From Chrysoperla carnea (lineage: Eukaryota > Arthropoda > Insecta > Neuroptera > Chrysopidae), in contig NC_058337.1 of assembly GCF_905475395.1 (NCBI RefSeq), positions 116,678,368-116,742,367 on the forward strand: a stretch of 64,000 nt of DNA, read 5' to 3'. The position numbers and the translations under genes are program-made. Positions within the stretch are counted from its first letter, which is position 1; every line of letters starts with the position of its first letter. Below, piece after piece: positions 22,441-36,722 of this stretch. The notes beneath the pieces were generated by a model. The model saw only the letters and a program-made list of their open reading frames with translations, did not search any database and was not told where the DNA came from.

Positions 22441-23753
22441 CATTTCTAAATTCAAATTGTCCGACAATTTTGCCGCTAACACTGCTCCAGACATTATTCT
22501 AATAATTAACAGAAAACGTATTCAAATCATTTGAATGTGGATGCAATTTTAATATGATTTACGCGTATAATAACTATTATAATTAAATTAGGATTTTAAT
22601 TTGGCAGAGATTTTGTTTGCTTTAACTGGAATACATATCCGAATTTCAATTGATTTAGAAGAAAATTTCGAAATGATGCCACAACTCTCGTACCATATTT
22701 TTTTTTAAATTTGTGTTTGTTAATTTATAGGTATAGGTATTTTCCAACATAAATTCATTCTAAACTTGGACAAATACACTCTTAAAATTTTGAAACATGC
22801 CTATATAGTCAGCTTAGAAACTAATATCATTGATTTTTCAACGGGGTTTGATGAAGAACGTATATTCATACTAGAGAAGTAAATAGTAATAAAATAGTTT
22901 TAAAAATGTCTGTTGTATATTTTACATAAATTTTAAATATTACCCATTTAACTACGGATATATGAATCCTATTAAAATGAGTGCTTTCCATATATTATTA
23001 AAATATACGTTTTTAAGAATCATAAATCTTTCTGAAATTATACAAGGTGTTTCGGAAGTACAGGGAAGAACTTATGCTTTCAGAAATCTGTATACGTACA
23101 ATTTAATTTTAGTTCTTATAATTTATATATGATTTTTTGAAGTACCTACAGCAAATATAACTAAAGTAAGTACATATACAAAAATATAGGAAAAGGTAAT
23201 GTTGCTTTATCAGGTAAATTGATAATAATAAATTCTGTCAAAAATAATTCATCAATAGTTACATAATATGAATTCAGTATTGAATACTATAATATTTTCA
23301 ATAAATATAAGGTATTTAATCAAATTCTTGGAATATTATTGATTTTAGTTTGATCTCCAGTTTTCCAAACAATCATCGCAGGAAAGTAGGTCACGAAGGC
23401 AGTATTGTCCTGTTAAAAATATTGATAAACGCACATATTTCCTTTATGTCTGGTAGATATTTTTCATTTGAACGGAAAAGTATTTGACCGCTGTTTCATA
23501 TCGAAAGTTCTCATCTGGCACAGTGACGTAATACAAAATTTGGGTTCTCATGCGGAATTTTATATGAAGAAAGTACTCCTTAGTTAAAGAAGGAAGATAA
23601 TTTATAATATCAGGAAATGCAGAAAAAAGGAATTTTTTCTAAAGATAGTTCGGATTATACTGTCTTTATTATAATTTTGTATCCAAAATATTGCTCTTTG
23701 ATCTATGTCATTATTTTACTGTGTCCCGACACTTAATTCATTTACCTACTAGT
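22441..23753. other. Non-coding block
   Basis: No coding sequence recognised. Confidence 0.4.
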
Positions 23754-24357
23754 TGGGGCACAGTGCAATCAAAAATTGGTATCGAAGAAGTTTCAATAAC
23801 TTTTGTTTCAAAATGTTGTTATTGAAATATTGTTAATAAAAATTCGTAGCGCAGGAGCTGCGTTAGCTAAGCGAATTCCCTCAGATATTGAAAACGAAAA
23901 ACATATTTTTCTAAAAATCTAATATTGCAATTTTATTCTTCAAAAATTTTTATTTCGAAAAACTAAGCGCCTAGAGAAAAAATCACACGAGTATTTCACT
24001 TAGTACTACGTACTTTTTTGCTTAAAACTGATAAAAATAATACAAAAATATTTTTTATTTTCTAAAAATTCAAAATTTTGTAATTTGCGTACCCCCTTGT
24101 TCATGGGTCGATTTTTCTCATTAACGAAGTTGGCCTTTCAAATGCCGAAATCCTTCTTGATGCATATATATAAATTTTAACGATGGTCACTTTTGACATC
24201 CAGTAGGTAGGATCGATGAACATTTAAAGAAATTTTTCCACCATGAATTCCTTCGGCAATTCGCTAGAAAACTAAAAAATTTATCTACAGTTTTTAAACG
24301 GATTGAATATTTTGTTTTAATAACCCGAAAAACACTTTTTCACTTCACTGTGCCCCA
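23754..24357. mobile_element. 604-bp element with 12-bp terminal inverted repeats
   Basis: The ends are TGGGGCACAGTG at 23754-23765 and its exact reverse complement at 24346-24357. Inside, an AT-rich sequence carries no open frame of note. An internal segment (about 23845-23960, AGCGCAGGAGCTGCGTTAGC) is shared with 63236-63360. No convincing target-site duplication was seen, so the terminal call rests on the inverted ends alone. A non-autonomous DNA transposon is the likely class. Confidence 0.6.
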
Positions 24358-27300
24358 CTTCTTCAATCTTCATTCGAAGGATGCATTTTTATATCTATAA
24401 ATAAACAACTTATTTTCCGAATTCACCTTATAATAAAATCTATTCAACATATAATATAAAATAATATTTAACCTTGGAAAGGAAGTTTTTAATATTTGAT
24501 CTCATGTAGTTTTATGAAAAACTTATGCATATCGTCAAGTTACAAACAAACATATTCTTAACAAAAAGCAAAAAAAGAGTAAAACAAAATATGAATATGT
24601 TTTCATATATTTAAATTTACAAAAGAAGATGGAAAAGTCACAGAAAAATTTATAAGAAAATGGAAAAATATGGAAAAATATTATAATTTCATTTCTTTTT
24701 TTTTTTTGAATCAAGAAATTTTTCTTACAGCGGATTTTATATTTGATATTAAAAGAAAACTAAAATTCACATTACAGAACCGTATTTTGATATGCTAAAT
24801 CAAATACAATACAAACCGTGGTCTTTTAGAGAGTTTATGATATTATAATGACATATTCATTGATAAATTATAGTAAAATTTAGTTTATACAGCTTTTACA
24901 GTTTTGCTTATGTTAGGCATTTGCATAAACGAATATTAAATAAAAAAAATTCAATTGTTTCATATTTTGTGGTATCATTGTAAATATTAGACTTACAGAA
25001 AACATGACTATACAATGAAATTAATATGAAATCAGTTCATATCCCTTCTTTAGTTGAATATTATTAAATGACATTTACTAATATCTACTGATTATCATTG
25101 GCTACTGGTTATCGAATGATGTTCAGTGAATTTACCAATTTATCAATTTTGGTCATACCTGTAGCGCCCAAATTAGGGCTCAGATCCAAAATTGGTAAAT
25201 AACTTTTTCCTTCGTCTTTATGAGCTTATTCTGTAGGCCCACGATCTGCAGTTAATAACAGAACGCTCTGTATAAGAAATATTTGTATTTCTAAAGACAC
25301 GAGATTAAGAGCACTTTTGCATGAAATTGGGCAACGACATAAAGTCTGAAAAAAAGCTTGTAGAAGCACCATCTACATTATAGAAGCACCATCTACTATA
25401 CATTAGCCGCTATAAACTTTCATATATGTATACACACATCTTTACATACATATATATGTATGAATGTATGTATGAATGGATGTATGTATTTATATTTGTT
25501 TGTAAATTTCTTTTTTTACTTCGTCTTCCAAATCTTCCAAACGGCTCGAGAGATTTCGACATCAAGGTATCGTTATATGATGTCTTAAAAGCCCAAGCGG
25601 ATTTTTGGCACGAAATACTAATACCTACGTTATTGAAAACAAGTTGACCAAACCTATCGAGTAGGGTATCCAAATAAAGAAAATTAAGAGGGAACTAAAA
25701 AAATATATATGGGCTATATGTTAAAATTTAATAAGGAATTATGTTAATATACAAATTAGGGATGTTTTGAGCCTAAATAGGGCATGATTGACCGTTTAGT
25801 TTACTAGAGACCATAAACAAATATTACTTCGAATATTTGGTCTAATCCTGAAGCGAATTGTACAAGCGGCGTTTATCACAGATGAGCATTATTTGATAAT
25901 ATTCGTTGAAGCGTAATAAGTAATAGTTATAGAACTATGTTTTTCTCTTTCTAAGATTTAGAAATATCTTAAAGCTTATTTGGAAACTTTATTTCTTTTT
26001 AACTTGTGCTAAATCAGAATATCTGAATTTTGAATTTACCCAACATCTTAGCAATGTGTTACTACGCCCATTTTGAATAATGGTGATGACATGAACACCT
26101 TACAGAGATCTCTTTTCCTCCACTGTCAAAATATTAAACTGTTTGCATCAATTTTTTTTAATAATACTCACACAGACAGATAAACACACATCCGTAGGAA
26201 CATGTATTTTTTTTAAAACATATTGTTCAGCTCACGCTGTAAGAAAATCACTAATTTTCAGGCAGAAAACAGTAATGTTTTCTGAAATCTATGGCTGATG
26301 ATGATTCCTGAGACTGGATTATTCATTCTTTGCAATCTAAAATTTAAGGATTTGTTGAAAAAAAAAAAATATTTCGTTTTGTGAACACATTGTATTTATT
26401 TCGAATCAATCAATTTCAACACACGCAATATATCAATCATTTTTATTAAATAAATAAATTAATTTAAAAAGAAAATCCTACTTAAAAACAATAAAAAATT
26501 TATATTAAAAAAAATCGAATAATAATCCTGATTTATATAATATTTTTCCAACATGTTTTTCAGATCACTGAACTGAATACAAATATCCTGTTAGCATGGT
26601 TATGGATATTTATATTATTAATAAATTCACTGAACCAGAAACGTAACATTATTTATCAACAACAACAAAAAAATGGCAATTCACAATCAAAAAGTAAATT
26701 TTAAAGAAAATCTGCTTCAATATTAAATATTTTTAAGAGAATCAAAAAGAAATTCATATCTTAAGTTCGAAATTCAAGCAGGAGAAAACATAAGTGCATT
26801 CGTTAGGTGTCAGACATAGCTAGCGTCATAGGAAACTTAACCTACTTCGCCCTATTGTAGGTACGTAAGAATGGGGAAAATTTTACAAAGCCCTTTTAAA
26901 TAATGCACTAGTAATTAAACAAAAACGACAGTGGGATATTATAAAATAAAGAATAATAATAATTAAGCTGTCTTTTAATTTTAAGAAAAGAATCTGACAA
27001 TACAAATACTTCCGTGAAAATATCAGCATTCTTATCTTTGAAATGTGCAGAATAAACATTCCTGTTGGAAACACAATATCGAATGTTTTAGCTATTGCAA
27101 TACTTATTATTTACTTTTAACCAGTGATTAAATATAAATAAAATTCAAAATATAAATATTTTATGTAAAGAAACTTAATATTCGTTACCTTAAACTTTTG
27201 ATCGTTGAATATTTTTGAATTGTTTTAGAATGGGAATGAGGCCGTAACTCGAGAACGCCATATGTTTATATTAAAGTTTATATTAAATTAGTTTAATGTC

Positions 27301-27645
27301 TTATTAACCAAAATTTTCTAGTTTAACACTTAAAATTTCATTTAATATACAAAAGCATAAATTAAAACATATTTCCACACCACTTCCACGAAGAATGTTT
27401 TGATGATGGAAATCGAAATGTTTTCAGACACACATAATTATTGGTTTGGAAACAATGAAACAAAAATTATAAAACTAGGAGAACAATTCATATTGTTTTA
27501 AATATATAATATACCCGAGAAAAAAAAAGTCTGAATAGATGAATAACGTATAACCAGACACGAGACCACGAATTCCTATATTACACCACGAAGGCGAGAA
27601 AGACCTATCAATAAAAAATATTATATAAAAAATTTTAATAAATTC
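24358..27645. other. Non-coding block with simple repeats
   Basis: Holds a tandem duplication of TAGAAGCACCATCTAC at 25361-25396 and a TATG/TGTATG-rich microsatellite around 25428-25500. The two antisense open frames over that microsatellite (25410-25673) are not credible genes. No other signal was recognised. Confidence 0.45.
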
Positions 27646-27935
27646 CCGACATAAAATCATTTCTGATCGATTCATCAGTGGCATCGTAGCTGATAAACGG
27701 ATGAATCAATTTTGATTTTTTTTAATGGTAATTTGATCGATAGTATTCTTGGCTACGTTTTAATTTCTCAGTCGTTGGAAAATCTATGCCTCTTTTCTAG
27801 TTGCTTCGGATGCCGAACACTAAATTTTCACAGCTTTAAGAACACTCTTAATCAAGTTATCATTCCAACAAATAAATCAAATTCGGTTCATCTGTCTGAG
27901 AACTACGATGCCACAGACAAAGACCCAGATACACA
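27646..27935. repeat. CCCCCGA-family repeat in foldback arrangement
   Basis: The left half is in reverse orientation (TGGCATCGTAGCTGATAAAC, then TTTGATTTTTTTTAATGG) and the right half in forward orientation (CAAATTCGGTTCATC, then CTACGATGCCACAGAC). The two halves are partial reverse complements, so the unit can fold back. A 124-codon open frame at 27712-28086 overlaps it and is not called. Confidence 0.65.
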
Positions 27936-30254
27936 GATTAGGAGACGTTACTTGAGACATCTTTTAGTACGTCTTAAAATGTATATTAAATACAGATGTA
28001 ACAAATATATCTCAATAATTAGTACTGTTTTTCTAATAGTGAACCCACCGATTAAAAATGGAAGGTATTTTATTCAAATAACATGATATGCAGTCGCCCA
28101 TTCTAGCAACCTAATTTTTAGTATATTTATAATGGTTTGAGCCCCTGCTGGATTAAAGCTTTATTTAGTAACTTCGTCCGCAAAAGCCGTATTGTCTGCG
28201 TGATTGCCTTACATAATAGTTCAACGATTAATATATTTTCAAGGTGAAATTTTTAATATTTTGATTTGGAGTTTTGATTGGTTATATTGAACATTTCAAT
28301 GAATTCAATAACAGGCTTTCAATATTTACCGACGTTAATTGAGCGTACATCATATTCCTGGAACTTTCTCTCTTTCTATGGGTTAACTTTCGAGCATGGT
28401 TTGTTTTGATAAATTTCTTAAAATATCAAATATGCATCGACCCCACTTACTTAATTTATTTATACTTAGTTTTTATTAGCAGAGGAAAATAAATATTCCG
28501 TTTTGCACGCTTTAAATTACGCATAATGTAATGAGGTAGCTATCCAGCATTATATTTTAGATCTGTGGTTCAAACCAAATAAGATAGAGCGAACAAAAAA
28601 CATATTTTAATATTGGAATTGTATGAATCGTATCTACATGTTATTATCAAGTATACAAGTTCCTTGTTTCCCATTTCTATTCTGCCATATCTAAACTACA
28701 ATTCCAAGTACGTTTTATTGTTATAACATAGGTTGAACGATATATAGGGTGATTTAAATTAGAACGTTAAATTTCAAAAACATATTCTTTTTTTATTCCA
28801 CACTATATTTGTGGATAGCATTCAATCAAATTTTCTGAAACAAGTTCCTGAAGAGTAGAATACAAGTCTCAATGGTCACAAAAAAACTTAATAAAGTCTT
28901 TACTCTCTGGACATTTTATATCTGGATGTTTCTGTATAACACAAACAAGTAGTCTTTAACTGAGTTTTTGAGCTTTGTGTCTACTGAGACCTTAATATTA
29001 CTATTCTCATAGTTTTGTGTCAAAAACATGTTCCTATAATACTTTTGATGAGTATATATGCATATAATCTGATTAAAACAAGAGAATTGTTCTATTCAAA
29101 AAATCTTGAAAAACACAAGCATTATTTTTATTCGATCACGAATGACTAGCAAAAACCAGGGATCATTCGTACTAACAGGAATATATTCAGAATATTTTCA
29201 ACTTTTTAAATGCTTTGGACTGCGTAAAATTAAAAACAGAAATAATTTCGGTCGAAAATCTTTAAACAGGTTTGATGAAGTATTGCGAATCAGCTTATAT
29301 GAAATATACTGCATATGTCTGAGATTTTTTTTTATAAGTATATATGCGTACAAAGTTCCTTGGTGTTCAATTCCGTCTTGGAAAATGCAAATATAGTCCG
29401 CGTAGTCGTTATCACTAGAATGGATTTTACTATTCATTTGGCCTAGTCGTATTTTTTTGTAATCACAAGAAAAGATCAAAATTTCGAATACACCTTTATG
29501 TTTTGTGACTAGGAATGTCTATTTACAATACTTTTAGATTGATAAGCGGTCAATTACTTATTTTCTCGAATTAAGTATTGCGAACTCAATATTCTTTTTA
29601 TAAGAACAAGAACAACCAAGTAAACGCATTTACTTCAATACAATAATTTTTTTTTCTACTGTGTAATCTATACCTTTGATTTTGATTTAATTTTTCACAC
29701 GGTATTAACACAGGCTAGATTTTAACTGCTAACACAGCTTGCACAGTTTGGTTCCGGATTGATCAAGATGAACTCTATCTGGATCAAGATGAGCGAGTTA
29801 TGATGGGATAATATTTATTTATATAAAAAGAAGAAAACTGAAAAGAAGAAGCTCGAGAAAAGAAAAGAAATAAATTAACAGGCCCAAGAAACAAAATGAG
29901 CGTACATAGGAACTAACCGTACATTAACTGAGTTAGTAATAACGTAAATTAATAACTGTTATTATTTTTAGCTTTTACGAAAAATAAATAAAGAGTTTTC
30001 CGAGAATTGATTTTAAACTATTACAGTATAGAATGTTTTTTTTTAGAGTATACCGATGTTTCATTTAGGGAAATTCCCGGCAATTGAAGCAAATAATTAT
30101 AACGCGCATTATTCTCTGTTATGACATTGTCTATCGATTTATTTTTTTTTCGTTTAAATAAAAATCTTAGTATACAATTTAACAAGTAATAATTAACTTA
30201 ATATAATAGGAAATATTCATCAAATTTAAATTTAGTTCAAATATCTTTTCTTCC
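27936..30254. other. Non-coding block
   Basis: No gene recognised. The open frames at 29106-29479 on both strands overlap each other and have no family features. Confidence 0.4.
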
Positions 30255-30637
30255 GTAACTCTAATGACTGGACATTTCAACTAAACCATTAATTTAGTAA
30301 TTAATATCTTTTTAATTACTTAAAATTAATTAATAAAAGTACAAATTCAGTGAGGGCACTTAAACGAAAATTCAAATCTTTATACGGACGTGACATCATA
30401 GTACGGACTTGTCAGACTTGTTGACATACTGTATGATATTAATTATTTATATTTTGTATGGTATTACCATGGGTATATACTATAATTTCTACATACGTGG
30501 GTATTACACCTGTAGTAAACAGTACATTGAACTGTCACCAAATGACAGCTCACATATTAATAAATCATCAACAGGGAGCGCCAAAAGGACTGCGTTTTAA
30601 CATTTCCAAATTATGCTCAATTTTAAATATTTTTTTA
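30255..30637 (+). repeat. ~380-bp dispersed repeat, partner of 7754-8134
   Basis: Inverted copy of 7754-8134, matching in order over its whole length. It covers the start of a 146-codon open frame (30458-30898), which is therefore repeat-derived and not called as a gene. Confidence 0.8.
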
Positions 30638-33528
30638 CACTTATCTCATCATGGAGGTGAGGCCAAAAATCATAGAAAGTTTGTTTACGAAATAACCACT
30701 AATGAACTGAGAATTTTACTCAGCCCTTGGAATAACTTGTACCCCATATGGGGTTTTACCACTGGGCAGTGCATCGGCCAATATCGGTGGCCGAGCTTCC
30801 GAGCCTTGGCCAAATTCCGGCTGAGCACATTACCAGCTTATTGCCGATGTTCGGTTGTCCATTTACCGTATGATTACCAATCTACTGAATTAACCTAAAT
30901 TGCCAGTTGTATTATTTACACTAGATAAAGATACCAAAAATAAGCTATTTTAAAATAGCAAAATAAAAAACATAAATTTTGTTAAACAACTTAATTTTTT
31001 TACTCTTATCTAGGTCCTAGGAACTCCAGAAATATGTCATTCTTATTATTCATTGGGAAAAAAATTTTCTTGTAAAACAACATCTAATTTTTAAAAAATA
31101 TATAAATTTTGACGGACGTTATTTTTTAATATATAAATTTTGACGTTATTATTATAATTATTTAAAATTTGAAATTAACGAATTCATGCCTGCCAAGGAG
31201 GGAGAGAGGATACAGGATTTACACCCCAGAGCCTCCCATCTCCTTGAGAGTTATAATTATTATTATTAATATTATTATTATTATCATTGATAATAAAAGT
31301 GCACTTCTTCGCTTTAACCTCACTTTTATGGTCCTTTTTTTAAACATATCTTCATATTTGACATTTGAAAATTGACATTTGATGACATTTAAAAAAAAAA
31401 ACAATAAAGTAAGGTTAGGCATACGAACGGCAGCCGTGACTCGAGTATACTCTCTATAGGGAAAGTTGTCTCTGGCGCCACGGTATTAGCCGAACTTCGG
31501 CAAAGCAACGGTAACCGAGGATCGCCCGAGGTTCGGTCTTCGGCAAAATGCTCGGTCACCCCATATGGGACATTTTCTTGGCATTAAAGAAAAGCTATTT
31601 TCGCAAGAGCTCAGTTATTTTAATAAAATAAAATTAGTATTTTAATCAAATTTCATTTAAGTATGTTTATTTATACTTGGTATGTATATAAATATAAATA
31701 AATTCCTTACTAAATAAAATTATATTTGTAATACTTTTGAAATAAGAAGATTTTTTTCATTTATAAAAGCTCATATATATAAAAATATCCTTAGGGAATA
31801 AAAATGTATATTCCTAACACAATGATGATAATACTATGGGTATAGTAGAGATATTTCAGTATATATATATTGCACATTGAACATGTTCTCAAATTAAACG
31901 TTCCATTTACAATCAACATGAAATACATGTATATTTTATATAGTATTTTGAAATAGTGGGAAAAAAAATTTAGAATTTACAACAAAATAACAAAATTAAA
32001 CTGATACTAAAAAAAGGTTTGTTTAATCTTTTAACCTACTTTTTTTTATCCATAGACTAATAACAAGATAAAAAGATAAGAGAATAATCGATGTTGCGAA
32101 GTTCAATATCAGGATTCCATAAGAAAAATATTTGATTAAAGATAAGTGTATTCAACTGTAACTAATGGAAGTGAAAGCCTTCGAACTAAAATTACCTTTA
32201 ATCAAGACCATTCTTAACGAATTGCAATATCGACCTAATTTTACGAAACTTTATAAATGATTTCAACTTTTTCGTAATCGTTTTTGTTCGTTTTTAATTA
32301 CAACGAAATCTATTGAATAAAATTTACTTCCACATAATCCCACGTTCTGATTTATTATTTTATTGAAATAAAAAACTTTCAAATTTGAATCTTTAAAATT
32401 TAAAGAAGTTTGTATTGAATTACAACCTTTCAAAGTGTTATTTAATGTATAATTCTTGAGTTGTTATATCGAGGCCAACATTTCAAAAAACAAAGTGCAT
32501 TTTTAAAGCCCTAATTTAATTTAAGTAGTAAGATCTTTTATTCTGGTTTAAAATAACTTATATTTAGCAGAAATATACATTTGATTCAATTCAATTGTAC
32601 TATAAGGCTCGAAAACACATTTTAAAATTAAAAGTTGGCCCCGATAAAACAACTGAAGTAAAGGTGTAATAATTTTTTTTTATGTGCCCCCCTAACGATC
32701 TATAACCTCAGATTCACCATTGATATTTCCAGGTCCGGCCTTTTTTTCGTCTAGATTGACTGAATCATGTGTATTACTTTGAAAATGACAAATTTTTACT
32801 GCGCTACTTCACTTTTCCACCCAACGAACAAAAAAAGAAAGATTAGTGTACTAGTTTGCAAAGACAAATTATAATAATATTTCATCGACGAACCTCTTTT
32901 GAGAAATAAAAACAGGGCTTGAAAAACAACTTAAAAATGAAGGCAATCAAGTTATTCTAAAAAGCCTGGTTGTGTTCCTGCATAAAAAACATTTATTTAT
33001 GATACGTTTTCTGGGGAAACATTTTAGTTTCTCATTGTAATTGATTTCAAACAATCCTACAAAATTTTTAAATGCTATACCTATTTTCTGTAATAAAACA
33101 CTAAACCTTTCCAAAGTAAATGAAAATATATATTTAAAAAAACGAAACAGAACAAAAGAACTGAACTTGCATGGTAGAAAAGTATATAGATAGGGAAGAG
33201 TAATGTACCTGGCTATCAGAGATCAAAATTTACATGTATGTGTTTTTAACATTCAATTTTAAAAATATAATAATAAGAATATTTCTTTTTCTGATTATTC
33301 CTACAACTTTTGCTTTTTTTATTAATTTAATGAAACAAGACGTGTAATTCATGGTAATGGATTATAATATATAATGGTTCACACTTAAATACTGTCTCTT
33401 CAACATACCAGAGTTGAACATTGCTGTATAATTCCATATAAATACCTAGGTGTTTTTTTAAACATTACCAATACACTACCCTTATACCGCATAAAGTCGG
33501 GGAAAACAATTGTAAAATTTAGTGAATA
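30638..33528. other. Non-coding block with GC-richer islands
   Basis: Two islands richer in GC than their surroundings lie at about 30735-30870 and 31425-31575. Both carry the palindromic string CCCCATATGG and GGCCGAG/GCTCGG or TTCGGCAAA motifs, as if they were ends of one element enclosing about 700 bp of AT-rich DNA. An ATT/AAT microsatellite lies at 31253-31290, and the 18-bp block ATATATAAATTTTGACG is repeated at about 31099 and 31130. The rest shows nothing recognisable. Confidence 0.4.
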
Positions 33529-34572
33529 TACGGGGTGTTCCAAACCACCCGTCCAGGCTGATTATTCTGAATAGTTTTCAAAAAAAATTGAAACGAAAAA
33601 ACACGTATCGAATATTTTTTGAAACTCTATCTAACCATACCAAAAACACCCTCCACCCTCAACCCCTATTAGTCGTAGGGGGTGTAACTTGAAAAAATCA
33701 AATGGAAACCCCTATTTTTTTCTGCAGATTTGGATTCTTCAGAAGAAAAGACAAACATTTTGTCTAAAAAATTTTTCCCGATTTTCGGTAGATCACGCTA
33801 CAATCGACAAAAATCGTTCTTTTAGATTTGGCATTAGAATTGCAGTTCAAGTGAAGGCGAGAAAAGTTTTTTGAGTCGAGAATAGCTATTTTCAATTTTG
33901 TTTTTGTTTTTTTGAAGAAAAGACTATTCTGTTTTTGTTTTTCATATTTTATTATGATTTAGAAAAATTATTTTTGTAAAAATGTTTTTTTTTTATTTTG
34001 GATTTATTTATAAGTCTGAAAAAAAATTAAATCTAAAATGATTCATATCTAATTCTTTCTAAGAGCTTTATTTAGCATCCTCCCAATTGTCTAGTGGTTT
34101 ACCTCAATTACCGCAATTCGACATTTTCGCTTCTCTTTTATTTTCGTTGAATTTCTAACTTTTGTGTTGCTTTTGTTTTGTTTTTGTTTTGGTTCTGTGT
34201 GTTTGTGTTTTTATTTTTATTTTTACTTTTTCGTTTTGATTTTTGTCATTGAACGGCGCAATTCTTACGCCAAATCTAAAAGAACGATTTTTGTCGATTG
34301 TAGCGCGATCTACCGAAAATCGGGAAAAATTTCTTAGACAAAATGTTTGTCTTTTCTTCTGAAGAATCCAAATCTGCAGAAAAAAATAGGGGTTTCCATT
34401 TGATTTTTTCAAGTTACACCCCCTACCCCTAACAGGGGTTGAGGGTGGAGGGTGTTTTTGGTATGGTTAGATAGAGTTTCAAAAAATATTTGATACGTGT
34501 TTTTTCGTTTCAATTTTTTTTAAAAACTATTCAGAATAATCAGCCTGGACGGGTGGTTTGGAACACCCAGTA
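33529..34572. mobile_element. Foldback MITE, ~320-bp terminal inverted repeats, TA target site
   Basis: The left arm is about 33529-33850 and the right arm 34250-34572; they are reverse complements with a few substitutions. The termini are TACGGGGTGTTCC on the left and TACTGGGTGTTCC on the right, read inwards. Each terminus is flanked by TA (33527-33528 and 34573-34574), the target duplication used by Tc1/mariner-type elements. The 399-bp centre is low-complexity T- and GTTTT-rich sequence. The same predicted peptide appears in both arms (33689-33874 plus, 34155-34412 minus), which shows those frames are arm sequence and not genes. No transposase is present, so the element is non-autonomous. 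Confidence 0.9.
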
Positions 34573-36722
34573 TAACCATATATAATTGTTTAATTCAAGG
34601 TACATATCTTTGCATCATTTCGATCTTTAATACCTCTGTATTACTCGTTTTCATTAAAGCTGAAAGTTGGTATAACAAATTACTTGAAAAAGTAATATTT
34701 TGATAGAATGTGATTTAAGCAATCAACTTGTAAATAATTTCACCTTGAAACACTACAAAGTTTTATTTCTTTTTTTTCTTGGCAACAAATGCTTATATGG
34801 ATCTGTCATTCTCCCGGTTACTTGTCTTCTGAACTAGTAAATTTTCCCTTTATATAGTTACTATGCAGCTATCTCATAGATAGCTGCAAAATATAAAATG
34901 TTTCCCTGGTACTACATATTACCCTATATATATAGGGAACGAATGAACAATGTTTTAATAAAGACAATAAAATAAAATGTTTTTATTTACAGAGTGGGCT
35001 AATAAATATAACATTTATTTTCTTTTATTATTATTGAGATTGATGAAGCTTATAATCCTTCTATGTTGGTACTACTTACGTACTGCTTCAGACACACAAC
35101 ACAAGCATACAACATAATAATAACAATAATATACCCGGATAATAAAAATAAGAATACATTACATTTGGAAAATCACTAATGACGTCAGATAATCAATATA
35201 GCAGTTCATTAAATCTTATAAAAACAAAAAAAGGGTATGAAATGGCAAGGCCATTAAAACAGTAGGTTATTTTTTATGTTTCAGCTTTTAGGATTGAAGT
35301 CCACTTTCTGAGGGTAATTGGTTGAAAGCGAAACCAAAGTAATATATGCGAGATGATAGCCATGGTTCTAATTGATCTTGTGTGAGATTAATATGAAATA
35401 AGAATGATCAAGTAGTTATAAGTTCGTTCAAACTTTACAACAGTATTGTTGTATATTACTATGGTTTTTTATATCCATCTATTTATTCAAGACCTTCTGA
35501 AATCTTATTTATGGTTGTAATCGTAGTTCTATGTAAAAGCATTAACGATCGCATAGCAAAATGATTGGCTGAATAACTTAGGAGATGTTATATTGCCCCA
35601 CAAAAAACTGAGCACAAATATTCAAAATACAACAGGTATACAACAAAAAGAATATAATTTGCACTAGAGACAGAATCATTAAAATCGGTCGTATAACTGT
35701 TGAAAAATTCGCATATATACATGTGAAAGAAATAACATTATTTTTTTGGAAACCTCTAAGCAACAGAAACATAAAAAACGAACAATTCTCGTTTTCTAGC
35801 AAATTTTCATATTTAGGAATCGAGTAGAATTGTAATCGGCTAACGAATGTTATCAAGGAGGCCTTCGGTTATAAAAAAGTATTCCCTTTGTGCAAAAATC
35901 CAAATTTAATCTCTAAATAACAAATTTTTAGGCCTTAAACCTTAATTTATTATCTCTACTGATTTATTATTAATTCTCTTCGATAGAACAAGACAGCTAA
36001 TTCCAGACCTTTTATCGTTCCTTTATCGTTTTTTTAGAGATACAACAGTTAATGGAACGATTCATACGATCAGAAATTTAAGTTGTGGAAAACAAACAAT
36101 AATACCCTGCAAATTCCTTATGGAAAAGTCAAATTTTTTGTGCTTTGTATTCATTGATACTTTTTTTCAAGTGCTTTAACTATCCACATTTCTTTAATTT
36201 TCAGAAATTTAGATTGGATCCAATTTTTCACCAGGAATTAATGGAGTACTTCGATTAAGCACTTTACTAACATTTTAAATGTTGATTAATATTTTTAATA
36301 TTGCTGTACATTGTAGTAGTCGTCTATTTCCATCGTCTAAGTAAACTTTAATACAAAGGCAGACACAATAACTATATTAGTTGAATATGTCACCATGTGC
36401 CGGTTTGTGTACATGTAAAAAGGGGTATTTCTTGACAAGAAGCTCCATTTTTGTGCCTATTAAAATAAATGCACTATACGAATATTGTGTTGACGTCAAC
36501 GACAAACCAAGTATCCCTTCTATTTGATACACACATATAAATAAACAATATTTAGAGAAGCGTTGTTCTTGCATTATTAGTTACAATAAGAGCCGTCGCG
36601 ACGAGGCCATATGAATAATAACGTAACACGTAAAGATGTCAACTGATAAATACCCCCATCATATAAAGCAGCAGCGTCTTGAAAAGTTTTACTGCAACTC
36701 GTATTTCATTCCAAGTCATCTG
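34573..36722. other. Non-coding block
   Basis: No gene recognised. A perfect small hairpin (GCAGCTATCT at 34865-34874 with its reverse complement directly after a 3-base loop) is the only structure noted. The open frames at 35578-35856 and 36377-36574 lack any family signal. Confidence 0.4.

Noticed and set aside
27712..28086. 124-codon plus-strand open frame
   Set aside because: It overlaps a foldback copy of the CCCCCGA family and shows no protein family features.
30458..30898. 146-codon plus-strand open frame
   Set aside because: Its first part is a copy of the dispersed repeat at 7754-8134 and its end lies in a GC-richer repeat island; no protein family features.
33689..34412. Two open frames with the same peptide on opposite strands
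   Set aside because: They lie in the two arms of the foldback element at 33529-34572; the shared peptide is a by-product of the inverted repeat.
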